A stretch of DNA of 64,000 nt from a virus: positions 1-64,000 of IMG/VR virus record IMGVR_UViG_3300035670_000127; one strand, 5' to 3'. Below are positions 48,853 through 57,665 of this stretch, piece after piece. Position 1 is the first letter of the stretch; the number at the start of each line of letters is the position of its first letter. The translations under genes and the position numbers were made by a program. A model generated the notes under the pieces. That model worked only from the letters and a program-made list of their open reading frames with translations. It made no database searches and was not told where the DNA came from.

Positions 48853-49701
48853 TTGCCCAGAGGCGGTGGCAAAATCGGCTTTGACAGTGGGTTGTATATA
48901 AGCTGGTAGGGTACTCACTCTGCTTTGTATTGCCTCGTTTGCTACTTGAGTGCCTCCCAGTCCCTTCGCATAGTTGAACCCAGGGGAAGTGCCGACTGGA
49001 ATAGATTCTGTTTTGCCAGTGTGGGGATTGGTATGGGTATAAGTGTCCTTCATACTCACTTGTTTAGTCTCCCCATTTTTCCCCTTGTAGGTCATCTTAT
49101 CGTTATCCGGGTCGAATGGGGTTAAGCCGTGCCTTTCCATTTGAGAGACTGAAAAACTCCTTAATTCGCAACGGCAACGGTGGTGAAAAGGCGGACCCCC
49201 GCGACTACCCCATTGCTGAATAGTCATACTCACACCTCCCATCATTGCACAATTGCCACATGTCCTTGCGCCGCCAGCCGTCATTAGGCTGGCATAAGGG
49301 CGAGTGTCAGCCGTCTCCCGCATACGTTGCATAATCCCTGCATTTAACGCGGTGTGTAAATTCGTCTCATAAACCACCTCTGCGCGGCGTGCGATTCCCT
49401 CGCGGGGTTGGAATCCAGTTTTCTCTGCAATGGCCTTAAAATCGCGTTTAAAGTCGGCTAACGTGCCTCCGTTAGTCAACACGTTGTTTAGACTTTCGTG
49501 TACTTGTGTAATCGCGTCGGCACGTACCATTCCGGTTACATAAAAAGTTGTTTCTTGCAAGGCCGCTGCTACCTGCCCACGCATTTCAACTGGAATATCT
49601 AGTTTATTATTCAGTGTGTCAATCGCCTCGGTAAACTGCACCGTTTGCCAATCAAAATTACTGCCAGTGGATTGGGTTAAATTAGTTTCGTTAGGGTTCA
49701 T
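48850..49701 (-). CDS. MuF-like minor head protein (SPP1 gp7/Mu F family)
   Basis: The protein has the phage head morphogenesis domain: helical N-terminal half, then 'RAEVVYETNLHTALNAG' and the Cys/His segment 'ARTCGNCAMMGG ... PPFHHRCRCELRS'. MuF-type proteins sit inside the portal region and are ejected with DNA or help head assembly. In other Mu-like heads this gene follows the portal gene directly. Here a repeat-rich 436-bp non-coding region separates it from the portal gene upstream. Confidence 0.9.
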   Translation of the reverse strand: MNPNETNLTQSTGSNFDWQTVQFTEAIDTLNNKLDIPVEMRGQVAAALQETTFYVTGMVRADAITQVHESLNNVLTNGGTLADFKRDFKAIAEKTGFQPREGIARRAEVVYETNLHTALNAGIMQRMRETADTRPYASLMTAGGARTCGNCAMMGGVSMTIQQWGSRGGPPFHHRCRCELRSFSVSQMERHGLTPFDPDNDKMTYKGKNGETKQVSMKDTYTHTNPHTGKTESIPVGTSPGFNYAKGLGGTQVANEAIQSRVSTLPAYIQPTVKADFATASGQ

Positions 49702-49768
49702 TTAAGTCACCTAGAGGGTTTGGTTAATTGATTGCTTGTCTTTGGGTAGAATACCCCTTTAGAAAATC

Positions 49769-50146
49769 TGTATAGACTGTATGCAGTCGGTTAATCGAAC
49801 CCCATACACGGAACCCTGCATATCTACAAGCCCCTATCCGTGCGGGTTTCCACCGTATAGGGTTCGATAATGGAGTGCATACGGTCCTATACAAATTCAC
49901 TTTTGTATTGGCCAACCCCATACTGGCAGTTTCATAAGAAACCTAGCAACGGCGCGGTGTTTAGTTAAATTAACCTCGCTGTCAGTGCGTATAGGGTTGT
50001 ATGCCGTAGTGGGTCTGTATAGACTGAAAACAGGATTTTACCGAATCCTAGAGTGCCCTGTTTATGCGGGTCTAGGGGATTCGATAATTGCGTTTAAAGA
50101 CCCTATTTTTACCAAACCCTATACAAGTCTATACAGTCTATACACT
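49769..50146. repeat. Second TGTATAG/CTATACA array, between portal and MuF genes
   Basis: The motif found at 30.2-30.4 kb recurs here: CTGTATAGACTGTATGCAGTC (49769-49789), CGTATAGGG (49855 and 49988), GTCCTATACA (49884-49893), CTGTATAGACTG (50015-50026), and a run CCCTATACAAGTCTATACAGTCTATACACTC at 50117-50146 shown here as its positions. Another dyad, GTTCGATAA/GATTCGATAA, occurs at 49862 and 50089. The region 49702-50137 contains no gene. Such a long non-coding array inside a late operon suggests a cis-acting replication or packaging site. Confidence 0.7.
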
Positions 50147-51952
50147 CACATCCGCCCATTGTTTTTCCTTTTCGTACCCCAATAGCCATGCCAAAACCAT
50201 CGATTCAGTCAAGGCGGTTTGCGCCTCTTTACGTGGGAGTTGATAGAATCGGATTAACTGAGTTTGTAGGTCGGCGACCGAGTCGGCTTTTTCAACTATG
50301 TCCACTAATCGTTCTAAGTCTTTAGCTAAGAAACGGCTGTAGCTTTTTGCCGACCTTAGTTTGATAATATCCAGTGGGTCATTAGGGGATAAGGTACTCA
50401 CCCAATCTCTATTCCCGGCACTGTATTCATGACCACATTCACCGCATTGGCAACCCTCCCCATGGTATGCTGAAAACGCCACCGTGTCTCGATGTTCAAG
50501 GTCGTCAGGAAGTGCGAGACCATCTTCAATTTGTCTCTCTTCTTGAGGTAGGTCGGCCTCTACCACATCTTGAACCGTTGGTTCATTGCTATCTGATTCA
50601 CTGCCAACCTGAGAGGATTCAGTCACCACCTGAGTCGCTTCCTCTAGCGAATCCCATTCACCCTCATACCCAGGTAAAATCGCCTCACCTTTGGTTGCTA
50701 ATTCTACTTGCAATCTATCGCTTACAAATTGCAATGGTAAGGGTAGGTACTTACGGATAATATCAAAACTCTCAGCCGCGGTCTTTTTAGCCTCACTTTC
50801 CTCGTAAAACTCAAAATAAGGAGATCTAACCTTCTCTCCAAAGTTAAACCGCGTGACTAAGAAAAAGAGGTGATTCATAGTGGAGGCTATCATCTTACGA
50901 TGCGCCTCGGTGACCATCCCTTCGGATTCCAAATGAGTAGCGGCGGCGGCCCGTGAGCCTTGGTCTGTGATTTCAACTCCTAAAGTAGAGGATAGAATCG
51001 CTTTGGATAACTCACTATTCACTAGGTCAATAAAGCCACTGTGAATCATTTTCTCACTCGTCTTAGCCTCCATAAATTCGACGGCGACGTTATCCGGGAC
51101 GGCGGCGCAAGCCGAATCTAACATGTTGCTTAACTGATTCAGAATGGTATCAATTGCCTCCGCTTTGGTGCCGGGTGGGTATTTACCAATTGCCCATGGA
51201 CTGCCATGCCGTTCGATAAATTTGACATAATACTCCATCACCATGCGCTTGAAATTCACTAGCCAATAGCAGGAGGATAGAGCGGCAAAACCGTAGGGAT
51301 TATCCACTGTCGCACGGTGGCGAGTAAGGAGGTAATTATTGGGGTGCAAGGGTTCACCTAAGAAGTTCCCACGAGTCCTGACCAAAGGGAGGCCGTAAGG
51401 TGTGAATAACACCCGTCGCCTGGGCACGTCAATCAATTCGATAGGTAACAGATACTTGCCTTTGTAATCCCAAACAATCTCCTTTAAATCAAAACCATAA
51501 AGGACGCATTCATAAACCTTAAAATAGAAGTCATCCCAGCTAAAGTTAGGGGAGGGTGGCGTATCCAAAATCTTTTCACACAATGCCGCGGCCAGCTTAT
51601 CTACTTTACGCAACCCGCCCGGCTGTACGTGCGTCTCAAAACGTACTAAACCGGCATACATTCTTTGGATAATGCCAGCGACATGCGCATCCTCTGCCAA
51701 CCTCTCATACACGGGCACGGTCTGGGCGTACCCTAGCCTAGCCAACGTTGGGTCGGGGTTAAGGACGTAAGGGAGAGCGTGAATGAAGTCAGGGTCGTTG
51801 TCGACGCTAGTGACTCGTTGCCCGGTCATCTCCCCAGTTGTATTCTCTTCCCCTTGTTGATAGGTTGGGATAGATAACGTTGGAAACGGCGCACTGAATT
51901 GATAGGCTTTTATTAACGAATCGTAAAGACTGGGTCGGTTAATGCTTTTCAT
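50138..51952 (-). CDS. Portal protein, DUF935 (Mu gp29-like) family (604 aa)
   Basis: Portal features include 'RMYAGLVRFETHVQPGG', 'VLYGFDLKEIVWDYKGKY', 'LTRHRATVDNPYGFAAL' and 'VEFMEAKTSEKM ... AILSSTLGVEITDQGSRAAA', which match the DUF935 family of Mu-like portals. It forms the dodecameric DNA channel at one capsid vertex. The C-terminal ~150 residues are acidic and contain a small Cys cluster (GEGCQCGECGHEY), which is not typical and may bind metal. It is followed by the repeat array and the MuF gene. Confidence 0.9.
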   Translation of the reverse strand: MKSINRPSLYDSLIKAYQFSAPFPTLSIPTYQQGEENTTGEMTGQRVTSVDNDPDFIHALPYVLNPDPTLARLGYAQTVPVYERLAEDAHVAGIIQRMYAGLVRFETHVQPGGLRKVDKLAAALCEKILDTPPSPNFSWDDFYFKVYECVLYGFDLKEIVWDYKGKYLLPIELIDVPRRRVLFTPYGLPLVRTRGNFLGEPLHPNNYLLTRHRATVDNPYGFAALSSCYWLVNFKRMVMEYYVKFIERHGSPWAIGKYPPGTKAEAIDTILNQLSNMLDSACAAVPDNVAVEFMEAKTSEKMIHSGFIDLVNSELSKAILSSTLGVEITDQGSRAAAATHLESEGMVTEAHRKMIASTMNHLFFLVTRFNFGEKVRSPYFEFYEESEAKKTAAESFDIIRKYLPLPLQFVSDRLQVELATKGEAILPGYEGEWDSLEEATQVVTESSQVGSESDSNEPTVQDVVEADLPQEERQIEDGLALPDDLEHRDTVAFSAYHGEGCQCGECGHEYSAGNRDWVSTLSPNDPLDIIKLRSAKSYSRFLAKDLERLVDIVEKADSVADLQTQLIRFYQLPRKEAQTALTESMVLAWLLGYEKEKQWADVSV

Positions 51953-51954
51953 AT

Positions 51955-52299
51955 TTAGGTTACCTCTTTAGGTACGCTTCGCTTCAGCTCCCCATTGGCT
52001 TGCATGTACTCAACTAAGAGGTTCACGGCGGTACTCAATACACCGTCTTTTAGAGTGTACACGTTAGACAGTAGCTGGTGTTGCATGTCATCAATTCGCC
52101 GCATAACATACTTCTTTTTTTCTGCGCTACTGATGTCCAAACGAGCCGCCTCCCTAATCAGTTCATAGATAAGGGATTGTATGTCAGGGGTAATCAGTTT
52201 GTTGATAAGCAACCAAAGGAGGTCGGTATCATTTTGTGCATTAACCAACCCCTTTAACCACACCCATATCAACTTCAAATAATAGCTAAGAGTCTGCAT
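51955..52299 (-). CDS. Hypothetical protein in the structural operon (114 aa)
   Basis: The start at 52299 (MQTLSYYLKLIWVWLKG) follows GAGGAGAAGC; an upstream in-frame start is less likely. The protein is helical with a hydrophobic N-terminal helix that could touch the membrane. It ends 3 bp before the portal gene start. No family is recognised. Confidence 0.65.
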   Translation of the reverse strand: MQTLSYYLKLIWVWLKGLVNAQNDTDLLWLLINKLITPDIQSLIYELIREAARLDISSAEKKKYVMRRIDDMQHQLLSNVYTLKDGVLSTAVNLLVEYMQANGELKRSVPKEVT

Positions 52300-52807
52300 T
52301 TTGCTTCTCCTCTTTGAATTTACATTTCGCACATTTGCACTTACGGCACTTAGATTGATGCCAGTTACTTTGGGTATATAATCGTCCCTTTAGAATCCGT
52401 GTAATAATCCCTTCCTTGCTATGGGGGTCGGTGGACTCATAAAAATTCAGTTCTAAATTGACTTGGAAAATGAGGTATAGTAACACGATGCCCTGGATAC
52501 TCTCCAATAGAGTCCACAATACATCAAGCGTATCACCAATTAACCCGCCGCTACCTTGCAACACCCAGCTCGTTTCTAGGAGGGCATACATGATAGTATA
52601 GAAAATGATAAGCACCACCCCGCGTCCCCGTTCCTGTTTGGTGATAGCGGGATTCTCCCACTTCTTTCTATTCATACGATACAGCGTGTAGATTCCAAAA
52701 GAAGCGGTGATTAGAAACAGTATGATGTTCCCTACCCCATTAGGGAATGCGAATAATAGCACTCCAATGGCAATTAAAAAATAGAGCGTCTGCCAATTAA
52801 TATTCAT
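52286..52807 (-). CDS. Polytopic membrane protein with Cys-rich tail (173 aa)
   Basis: Four hydrophobic helices are seen (about 5-20, 25-42, 62-80 and 95-115). The C-terminus has 'CRKCKCAKCKFK', a probable metal-binding or redox tail. It overlaps both neighbours by a few bases, indicating tight coupling in the late operon. It could be part of a holin system with the next gene. Confidence 0.65.
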   Translation of the reverse strand: MNINWQTLYFLIAIGVLLFAFPNGVGNIILFLITASFGIYTLYRMNRKKWENPAITKQERGRGVVLIIFYTIMYALLETSWVLQGSGGLIGDTLDVLWTLLESIQGIVLLYLIFQVNLELNFYESTDPHSKEGIITRILKGRLYTQSNWHQSKCRKCKCAKCKFKEEKQNADS

Positions 52808-53205
52808 TTGTCCTTACCTCTATTTGAATCATCAGTGGTGAGGGTTGTTTGCACTGGTGATTGGTCGACGTCGGTACGCTTTACGCTAGTTCCTCCCATT
52901 TCAATAGTCCCCTTCATATTATCAAACCGCCTCCTTAATAAAAAGAGAGCCTCATCGTGAAAAGCACCGGATAATACCGTAAATCCCATTTGCAGTTTAA
53001 CATCCACAAAGCCTGCGAGTAGGATATAGATAGTGGGTGACACAAAGCTAACTGACAATATGATTCGTCCTACTTGAAACCCGTTTCTAAAATCCTTTTT
53101 GGAGAGTGCGTTGACGAATGCACCTAGCAACCCTAATGTACATGAAATAGCTAAATTTACAATATGGTCGTGGTTTTCATTAATTAATTCCAGAATCACA
53201 TCCAT
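52804..53205 (-). CDS. Putative holin-like membrane protein (133 aa)
   Basis: Three hydrophobic segments span the first ~85 residues (NLAISCTLGLLGAFVNAL and following), with a charged C-terminal tail. 'GLLGAFVNALSKKDF' resembles small phage holins. It overlaps the next gene by ATGA-type spacing (4 bp). The position within head/tail genes is not diagnostic of lysis. Confidence 0.6.
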   Translation of the reverse strand: MDVILELINENHDHIVNLAISCTLGLLGAFVNALSKKDFRNGFQVGRIILSVSFVSPTIYILLAGFVDVKLQMGFTVLSGAFHDEALFLLRRRFDNMKGTIEMGGTSVKRTDVDQSPVQTTLTTDDSNRGKDK

Positions 53206-53217
53206 TTAAATCTCCCT

Positions 53218-53577
53218 TTAATTTTTATCACCTGCCCGTTTCAAAGTGCGATTCCATACCGTGGTGAATCGTGGAACGTTCAATTGGCAGCCACGGTATT
53301 GCATAAGGAGTAGGGTGCGCGACTCAGTGGGCAGGGAGAGTAAAATTTGATAGATAGGATTATTGTGGTTACGTTGTAAAGTCGCCTCCTTTTTAGGGAT
53401 TCGTAGCTTGGTAGTGAGTAGGCAAATTTGCAAGGTACGGTCAATTCCAATAAGTGACACGAGAGGTCGAATCGCCTTTGGGAAGCAATCCGTGTCCACT
53501 CGTTCGAAAAAGACCTGTACCTTGTATTGCATACAGGCCGACATCATACCTTGTAATTCCTTACTTATGCTTTTCAT
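53218..53577 (-). CDS. Hypothetical protein (119 aa)
   Basis: The basic protein (MKSISKELQGMMSACMQYK) has no recognised domain. Its start overlaps the end of the tail-chaperone reading frame by 17 bp. It lies where some siphoviruses place small tail-assembly helpers, but here it is not next to the tape measure gene. Confidence 0.6.
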   Translation of the reverse strand: MKSISKELQGMMSACMQYKVQVFFERVDTDCFPKAIRPLVSLIGIDRTLQICLLTTKLRIPKKEATLQRNHNNPIYQILLSLPTESRTLLLMQYRGCQLNVPRFTTVWNRTLKRAGDKN

Positions 53578-54004
53578 TCAACACCCGTCTCGCTTCGCGT
53601 TCCATAATCTCTATACCCTCTATCATCAATAAGGACACACGTCCGAAGCCATAACGCTCTCGCACCTCTTCCTCTGGGGAGAGGTGATAAAGATTCACTT
53701 TGGCGTACAAAACCGACCAGTCCAATCCCAGAATGCCCCCCATGGCACCGTATAACCAATGACTGGATACACGTTGCCAAAAGAGGAAGGTTTCCCAGTT
53801 TTTAGGGAGGATATGACATTCGTCAGGGGTTGCCATTTGCCTAAATTGTTCGGCTAACTTAGCCGCGGTATCGGGGTCAACAAGGAGGTTAATATCAGAC
53901 TCAACCTCCTCTATAGGTTTATCGTCGCCCCCTTGACCGCTGGCCCAATAATTGGCAACCTCAACTAAATTATCCTCCTCAAATTGATTGCGGTACGACC
54001 CTAC
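53561..54004 (-). CDS. Tail assembly chaperone, -1 frameshift extension (GT-like; DUF1799-like)
   Basis: This frame is open from the slippery site at 54012-54004 to the stop at 53561. It reads on as VGSYRNQFEEDNLVEVAN directly after the shift. The C-terminal part 'FLFWQRVSSHWLYGAMGGILGLDWSVLYAK' resembles DUF1799-type tail chaperones. An internal ATG at 53836 allows a shorter product. The frame has no good start of its own at the upstream end, so expression as a ~315-residue fusion with the upstream chaperone is expected, as in lambda G/GT. Confidence 0.8.
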   Translation of the reverse strand, partial: VGSYRNQFEEDNLVEVANYWASGQGGDDKPIEEVESDINLLVDPDTAAKLAEQFRQMATPDECHILPKNWETFLFWQRVSSHWLYGAMGGILGLDWSVLYAKVNLYHLSPEEEVRERYGFGRVSLLMIEGIEIMEREARRVLNEKHK

Positions 54005-54507
54005 TTTTTTTTGTCGGGTTGGTGAATATTAATGACATTCTTTGAGTAGTATTCCACTACTTGCTGAACCGTGGTGACAAAGCTAAAGAAGGCGTCTAAC
54101 ACCTCCCCTTGCATAGCGTCGCCTTTCTTTAATTGGGCAGTCACTTTACGAGTAATGGGTTTATCATACTCGTCTTTCAGTGGGTTGCCGTCGCCGTCGG
54201 TTTCCGGAACTGACAGGTCAATAACCAGTCCGTCCTCACTCAATACCACGACCTCTGTGCAAACCTCTAATACAGCCTTTTTGTTAGACCGCAGGGTATC
54301 TACAAATTTTCGTTTAGGGGCTTTGACTACCTCGCCGCCCTCGTCAACTGTGTCCTCTGTGTCAACCATCTCGCCGATGTACTCACCCCATTTTTCGGCA
54401 TCCATCACATAAAACTTGACTCCTAACATGACAGCATTTCGTTCGCCGCGACCTAAGCTAATCTTGACGCTTTTCTGATTCGTGATATTACTAAATGTTA
54501 AAGGCAT
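54001..54507 (-). CDS. Tail assembly chaperone G-like protein (168 aa)
   Basis: The start at 54507 (MPLTFSNITNQKSVK) follows AAGAGG; longer in-frame starts lack support and overlap the tail-tube gene. The protein is mixed alpha-beta with acidic and basic segments (VDTEDTVDEGGEV, KPITRKVTAQLKKG), as in lambda gpG-type chaperones. It ends 'HQPDKKK' at a slippery A-run. It chaperones the tape measure protein during tail assembly, usually together with the frameshifted fusion form. Confidence 0.8.
   Translation of the reverse strand: MPLTFSNITNQKSVKISLGRGERNAVMLGVKFYVMDAEKWGEYIGEMVDTEDTVDEGGEVVKAPKRKFVDTLRSNKKAVLEVCTEVVVLSEDGLVIDLSVPETDGDGNPLKDEYDKPITRKVTAQLKKGDAMQGEVLDAFFSFVTTVQQVVEYYSKNVINIHQPDKKK
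54003..54012 (-). other. Programmed -1 ribosomal frameshift site (A AAA AAG)
   Basis: The minus strand reads GAC AAA AAA AAG TAG at the end of the chaperone gene. It contains the canonical heptamer A AAA AAG immediately before the stop. Slipping back one base gives AAA GTA GGG TCG and continues for 147 codons. Position and product match tail-assembly chaperone frameshifts in lambda-like phages. Confidence 0.88.
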
Positions 54508-54580
54508 ATTTGAACCTCTTGTAATGAAATAAATTGAGGTTAATGCCAGCGACTTTATCACTAGCATTAACCAGTCGACA

Positions 54581-56077
54581 CTAGACAAAAAGGATATAGA
54601 ACTCGTCGTCTCCTTTGTTGCCAGTGCAAGTGAAATTTAAGTTATAGACTACCAGTTCCTCACGGTCTCCTAATTCTGGCATGTCCAACTGAGCATAAGG
54701 GATAACCACTTTAAATCGGTTGCCGTGCGTACTCCCAAACAAAGCCTCAATCCTTAACTTGGTGCCGGCTTTCGCAATTGCGATAGGGTTAAAGTCAGCC
54801 AACGAGGAGGGTGCAAGCGGGTCAATTGAACCCGTGGGTTTCCGTCCCGTGATACCGACACTGGACATACCGTTAGCATCAGATAGGTCCATGTGTTTAG
54901 TGACGGTGTTGGCTAATTTCAGTTCCAACTTACTGCACGCCATCAAAGTGGGAGACAAGTCGCCAATTACGATGGTTGCACCCATAAGAGGGAACGGTAA
55001 AATACTAGGTACGGTTGCTGTTGGGGGGCTGGTATCGGTGGGGTCGGTGTAAAGACCTGTCAAGGCAAAGGAGGCGGTGGCCAATTTACCCACTTCAAAG
55101 GTAAACGTCGGGTCGGCTCGCATTCCAGTTGAAATATGCTTCATTAGGTCTCGTACATAATGCAGTGTCATTGATTCCATTTCACTGCATGAACTGGTTG
55201 GCACGTACACAATACCATCAGACGCCGTTGCCACCGTGGCAGAGCCTCCCCCCGCCCCTGTCACTGCACCGATTCCAAAGCTCCCCGTGGTAACAACCGT
55301 CAAGGTTGCGGCCCCGCCTCCGCCCGTCTTCGCATCCAATAGCGTCCCAGTCACCGCCGCGGTGCCGGTATAAGTGCCCGCCGTCCACCCTAAAGTGGCG
55401 AGTGCGTTAGGACTGCCAGCGGCTAAAATAAAGGTTTGTGTACCTCCTGCCGTGGTTGTGCGAATGCCGACGTAATTGGTGCTGGCATACGCCTCCACAC
55501 CTGTTACGTTCGCCGTGCCCAATTGGGCATTAATTTCAGTGACCACTTCAGCTACATTTGCACATGCACTGTCAAGGGTGACCTCGGTGGCCCCGGCGTT
55601 ATTCACGTTAATAGAAAAGGTTTGCGACGTGCCACTCCAATCGTGTCCACTAGACAAGTTAACCGTGCCGACGTGCGTTGCTTTCGTGGCCGCTTGGGTT
55701 ATCGTTTCAGTGGTGACCCAGCTTCCTGTACTGCCCGTGCAAGTGAGTAAGTAGGCCGCTTTTTTCACTAACCCACTGGCTTGCATTAAGTCGTCATAGA
55801 AAGGAGCTTGCACCTTGTTACTTTGGTCAACTCCACCTCCTAAAAATTCAACTGCAATCGTAGAGGTAGCCGACATCGCACCACTGAGTTTGCCAACTGG
55901 GGAGAAGTTAGGCATCATCATGGTACGCTCTTGCATATCATTTTCCATTTTAAAGTCGGCACCGCTATTCACTGGGATAGTGGTATATCCACTTAATGGG
56001 TCGACTCCGTATTGGGATTCAAGGACGGTTAACGCTCCTATTTTTTTGGACATCAGTCCACAATTTTGAAAGGCCAT
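54581..56077 (-). CDS. Major tail tube protein with inserted beta domain (498 aa)
   Basis: The gene lies directly upstream of the tail chaperones, the standard place of the major tail protein. The N-terminal (to about 110) and C-terminal (from about 300) parts are tube-like beta sequences (SGAMSATSTIAVEFLGGG; ATIVIGDLSP; NRFKVVIPYAQLDM). Between them an inserted Thr/Gly/Ala-rich domain of about 150-180 residues (FSINVNNAG ... LGWTAGTYTGTA ... GGGGAATLTVVTTG) resembles surface-exposed decoration domains. With a very long tail it would be made in hundreds of copies. Confidence 0.82.
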   Translation of the reverse strand: MAFQNCGLMSKKIGALTVLESQYGVDPLSGYTTIPVNSGADFKMENDMQERTMMMPNFSPVGKLSGAMSATSTIAVEFLGGGVDQSNKVQAPFYDDLMQASGLVKKAAYLLTCTGSTGSWVTTETITQAATKATHVGTVNLSSGHDWSGTSQTFSINVNNAGATEVTLDSACANVAEVVTEINAQLGTANVTGVEAYASTNYVGIRTTTAGGTQTFILAAGSPNALATLGWTAGTYTGTAAVTGTLLDAKTGGGGAATLTVVTTGSFGIGAVTGAGGGSATVATASDGIVYVPTSSCSEMESMTLHYVRDLMKHISTGMRADPTFTFEVGKLATASFALTGLYTDPTDTSPPTATVPSILPFPLMGATIVIGDLSPTLMACSKLELKLANTVTKHMDLSDANGMSSVGITGRKPTGSIDPLAPSSLADFNPIAIAKAGTKLRIEALFGSTHGNRFKVVIPYAQLDMPELGDREELVVYNLNFTCTGNKGDDEFYILFV

Positions 56078-56094
56078 GGTTTAATTCCTCAAGG

Positions 56095-56889
56095 TTAAAA
56101 AGTCACTGGCTTAGGTCGGTTTCTATAACTACAAATTTGAGAGGTACAAGAGAACTGGTCAAGCCAGTGATATGAGTCCAGTTCTAAACCGTAAGCCGTC
56201 CCGCCGCGGTAGGTTAAGGGCATGGTAGGACGGTCAAATTCAGTGGTAGGGAGTTGCCAGCCCAGCAGGGAGTCCACTATCTTAGTATGCAATGCCCAAA
56301 TAATATCCATTGAGTTCACGCCATACTCATCTGTCACATTGTCTGCCACTAACAGGATTCCAAAATAGTCCTCCACCTGCTGTCGCACTTCATACCCTAA
56401 CGTCTGATTAGCAGTGGACTGAGTGCGTAATCGCATCACAAAAACCGCTGGTGTGGAGGCCACTTGGTCTTCGGTTAGAAGCCCTCTAAAGTCAGTCGTG
56501 CCCTCTACTTGAGTCACCTCGTTTTTGAAGTCATCAATGGCGATTTGACCATAGAGGTCTTCCCTTAGTTTCAACACAATATTACGCCTGGCGGTGGAGG
56601 CTAAGGTCTGATTAAAAGTCGGCTGTAACTCTAACGTGCCTGCTAACTCTAAGGAGGGGTTGGTTAATAAGTTTATGTCACTTATTAACGTCACCTCCCC
56701 TGCTAGGGTTTGGGTACTCAATTCATAGTTTTGTGTCTCACCCGTACTAGATTGCCTCCCACTTGCACGGCGACTGACTATGGGAGTGTCGGTGGCAGAC
56801 GCGGCACTGGCCGACCTGCTATTGAGGTCGGCTTGTGCAATTGCACCCGCTGTCACAGTCGCGCTGGAGGTGGAGGTGAAATTAATCAT
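56095..56889 (-). CDS. Tail terminator/completion-like protein (264 aa)
   Basis: The C-terminal half (from about 140) reads 'FVMRLRTQSTANQTLGYEVRQ', 'DYFGILLVADNVTDEYG', 'LLGWQ', which fits Gp37/DUF1834-type tail terminators. The N-terminal half is Ser/Ala/Thr-rich and unusual for the family. Its start overlaps the stop of the previous gene (ATATGA). A tail terminator caps the tube next to the head. Confidence 0.65.
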   Translation of the reverse strand: MINFTSTSSATVTAGAIAQADLNSRSASAASATDTPIVSRRASGRQSSTGETQNYELSTQTLAGEVTLISDINLLTNPSLELAGTLELQPTFNQTLASTARRNIVLKLREDLYGQIAIDDFKNEVTQVEGTTDFRGLLTEDQVASTPAVFVMRLRTQSTANQTLGYEVRQQVEDYFGILLVADNVTDEYGVNSMDIIWALHTKIVDSLLGWQLPTTEFDRPTMPLTYRGGTAYGLELDSYHWLDQFSCTSQICSYRNRPKPVTF

Positions 56890-57266
56890 ATCGTGTCGAT
56901 GTTAATCACTATATCCCCACTGTCAAAAAACAGCGGTTTACCGGGCGTAAGTACCGCGGGGTTGGTCAGAGGAGCGGCCCATAGAATCTTATCGGCATCG
57001 GCGTCCAGGATACCGATATAGGTGATGGTGACCTCGGTAGGGGGGCCTGCGAAAAAGACTGGACTATTCACACCCGTACCATCAAACGTAATCACCTTGC
57101 GTTCATAACCCACGTAAGACGCTTCCTGACTTGCATTGTTTTCTCTAATTCCGTCGCTTCCTGTATAGGCCGCTATGTGTAAAGTGGTAGGGAGTGCAAA
57201 CGCATCTGCCCCTTGAACCAATTTCTTTAATTTATTTGCAGTGTAAGCCGTGAATATGCCTGCCAT
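56886..57266 (-). CDS. Phage tail-fibre-family small protein, copy 2 (126 aa)
   Basis: The pattern 'TLHIAAYTGSDGI ... YVGYERKVITF ... EVTITYIGILDADAD ... ILWAAPL ... FFDSGDIVINID' is that of a family often annotated as phage tail fibre protein in Mu-like and other tailed phages. It is paralogous to the gene at 57276-57659. Two adjacent copies suggest duplication and divergence. The exact structural role is unknown. Confidence 0.7.
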   Translation of the reverse strand: MAGIFTAYTANKLKKLVQGADAFALPTTLHIAAYTGSDGIRENNASQEASYVGYERKVITFDGTGVNSPVFFAGPPTEVTITYIGILDADADKILWAAPLTNPAVLTPGKPLFFDSGDIVINIDTI

Positions 57267-57275
57267 AATGAAGCC

Positions 57276-57659
57276 CTATATATCTGTCAACTCCAGTGTG
57301 ATTTTACCAGTCTCATACCAAAGCGGTTGACCTATTAAAGGAGTGACTGGCAGTTCAAAAGGAATAGCTATTAAGATTCTATCCACCTCCTCCATCGTGC
57401 CTACTAAGGCTTGGTGCGTGATACTCACTTCGGTGGCAAAACCGTCAAAATGAAACGGCTTGCTTATCATACTTTCGTCAAATAGCACCGGCTGTTTCTG
57501 ATAGTTGACGTCGGCCACCTCGCCCGTCGGGGTATCTGTCTCAATGCCGTTGCCACTGGTATAAAGCGCGAGTCTCAAATTGGTGACAGGTGGGAGTGTT
57601 TCAATTCCAAGGAGGTGTTTAACTAACCTCTCTTTCATATAATCTGTGATAATTGCCAT
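57276..57659 (-). CDS. Phage tail-fibre-family small protein, copy 1 (127 aa)
   Basis: It shares with its downstream paralogue the start 'YMKERLVKHLLG', 'LRLALYTSGNGI', 'VNYQKQPVLFD', 'EVSITHQALVGTM' and the end 'YETGKITLELTDI'. The family is found next to Mu-like head-tail joining genes. The two copies are similar enough to be recent duplicates at protein level but differ at DNA level. Confidence 0.7.
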   Translation of the reverse strand: MAIITDYMKERLVKHLLGIETLPPVTNLRLALYTSGNGIETDTPTGEVADVNYQKQPVLFDESMISKPFHFDGFATEVSITHQALVGTMEEVDRILIAIPFELPVTPLIGQPLWYETGKITLELTDI

Positions 57660-57665
57660 ATTTTC

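Noticed and set aside
54508-54588. Longer start for the tail chaperone at 54588
   Set aside because: It overlaps the tail tube gene, lacks a ribosome binding site, and adds a hydrophobic stretch not expected in a chaperone.
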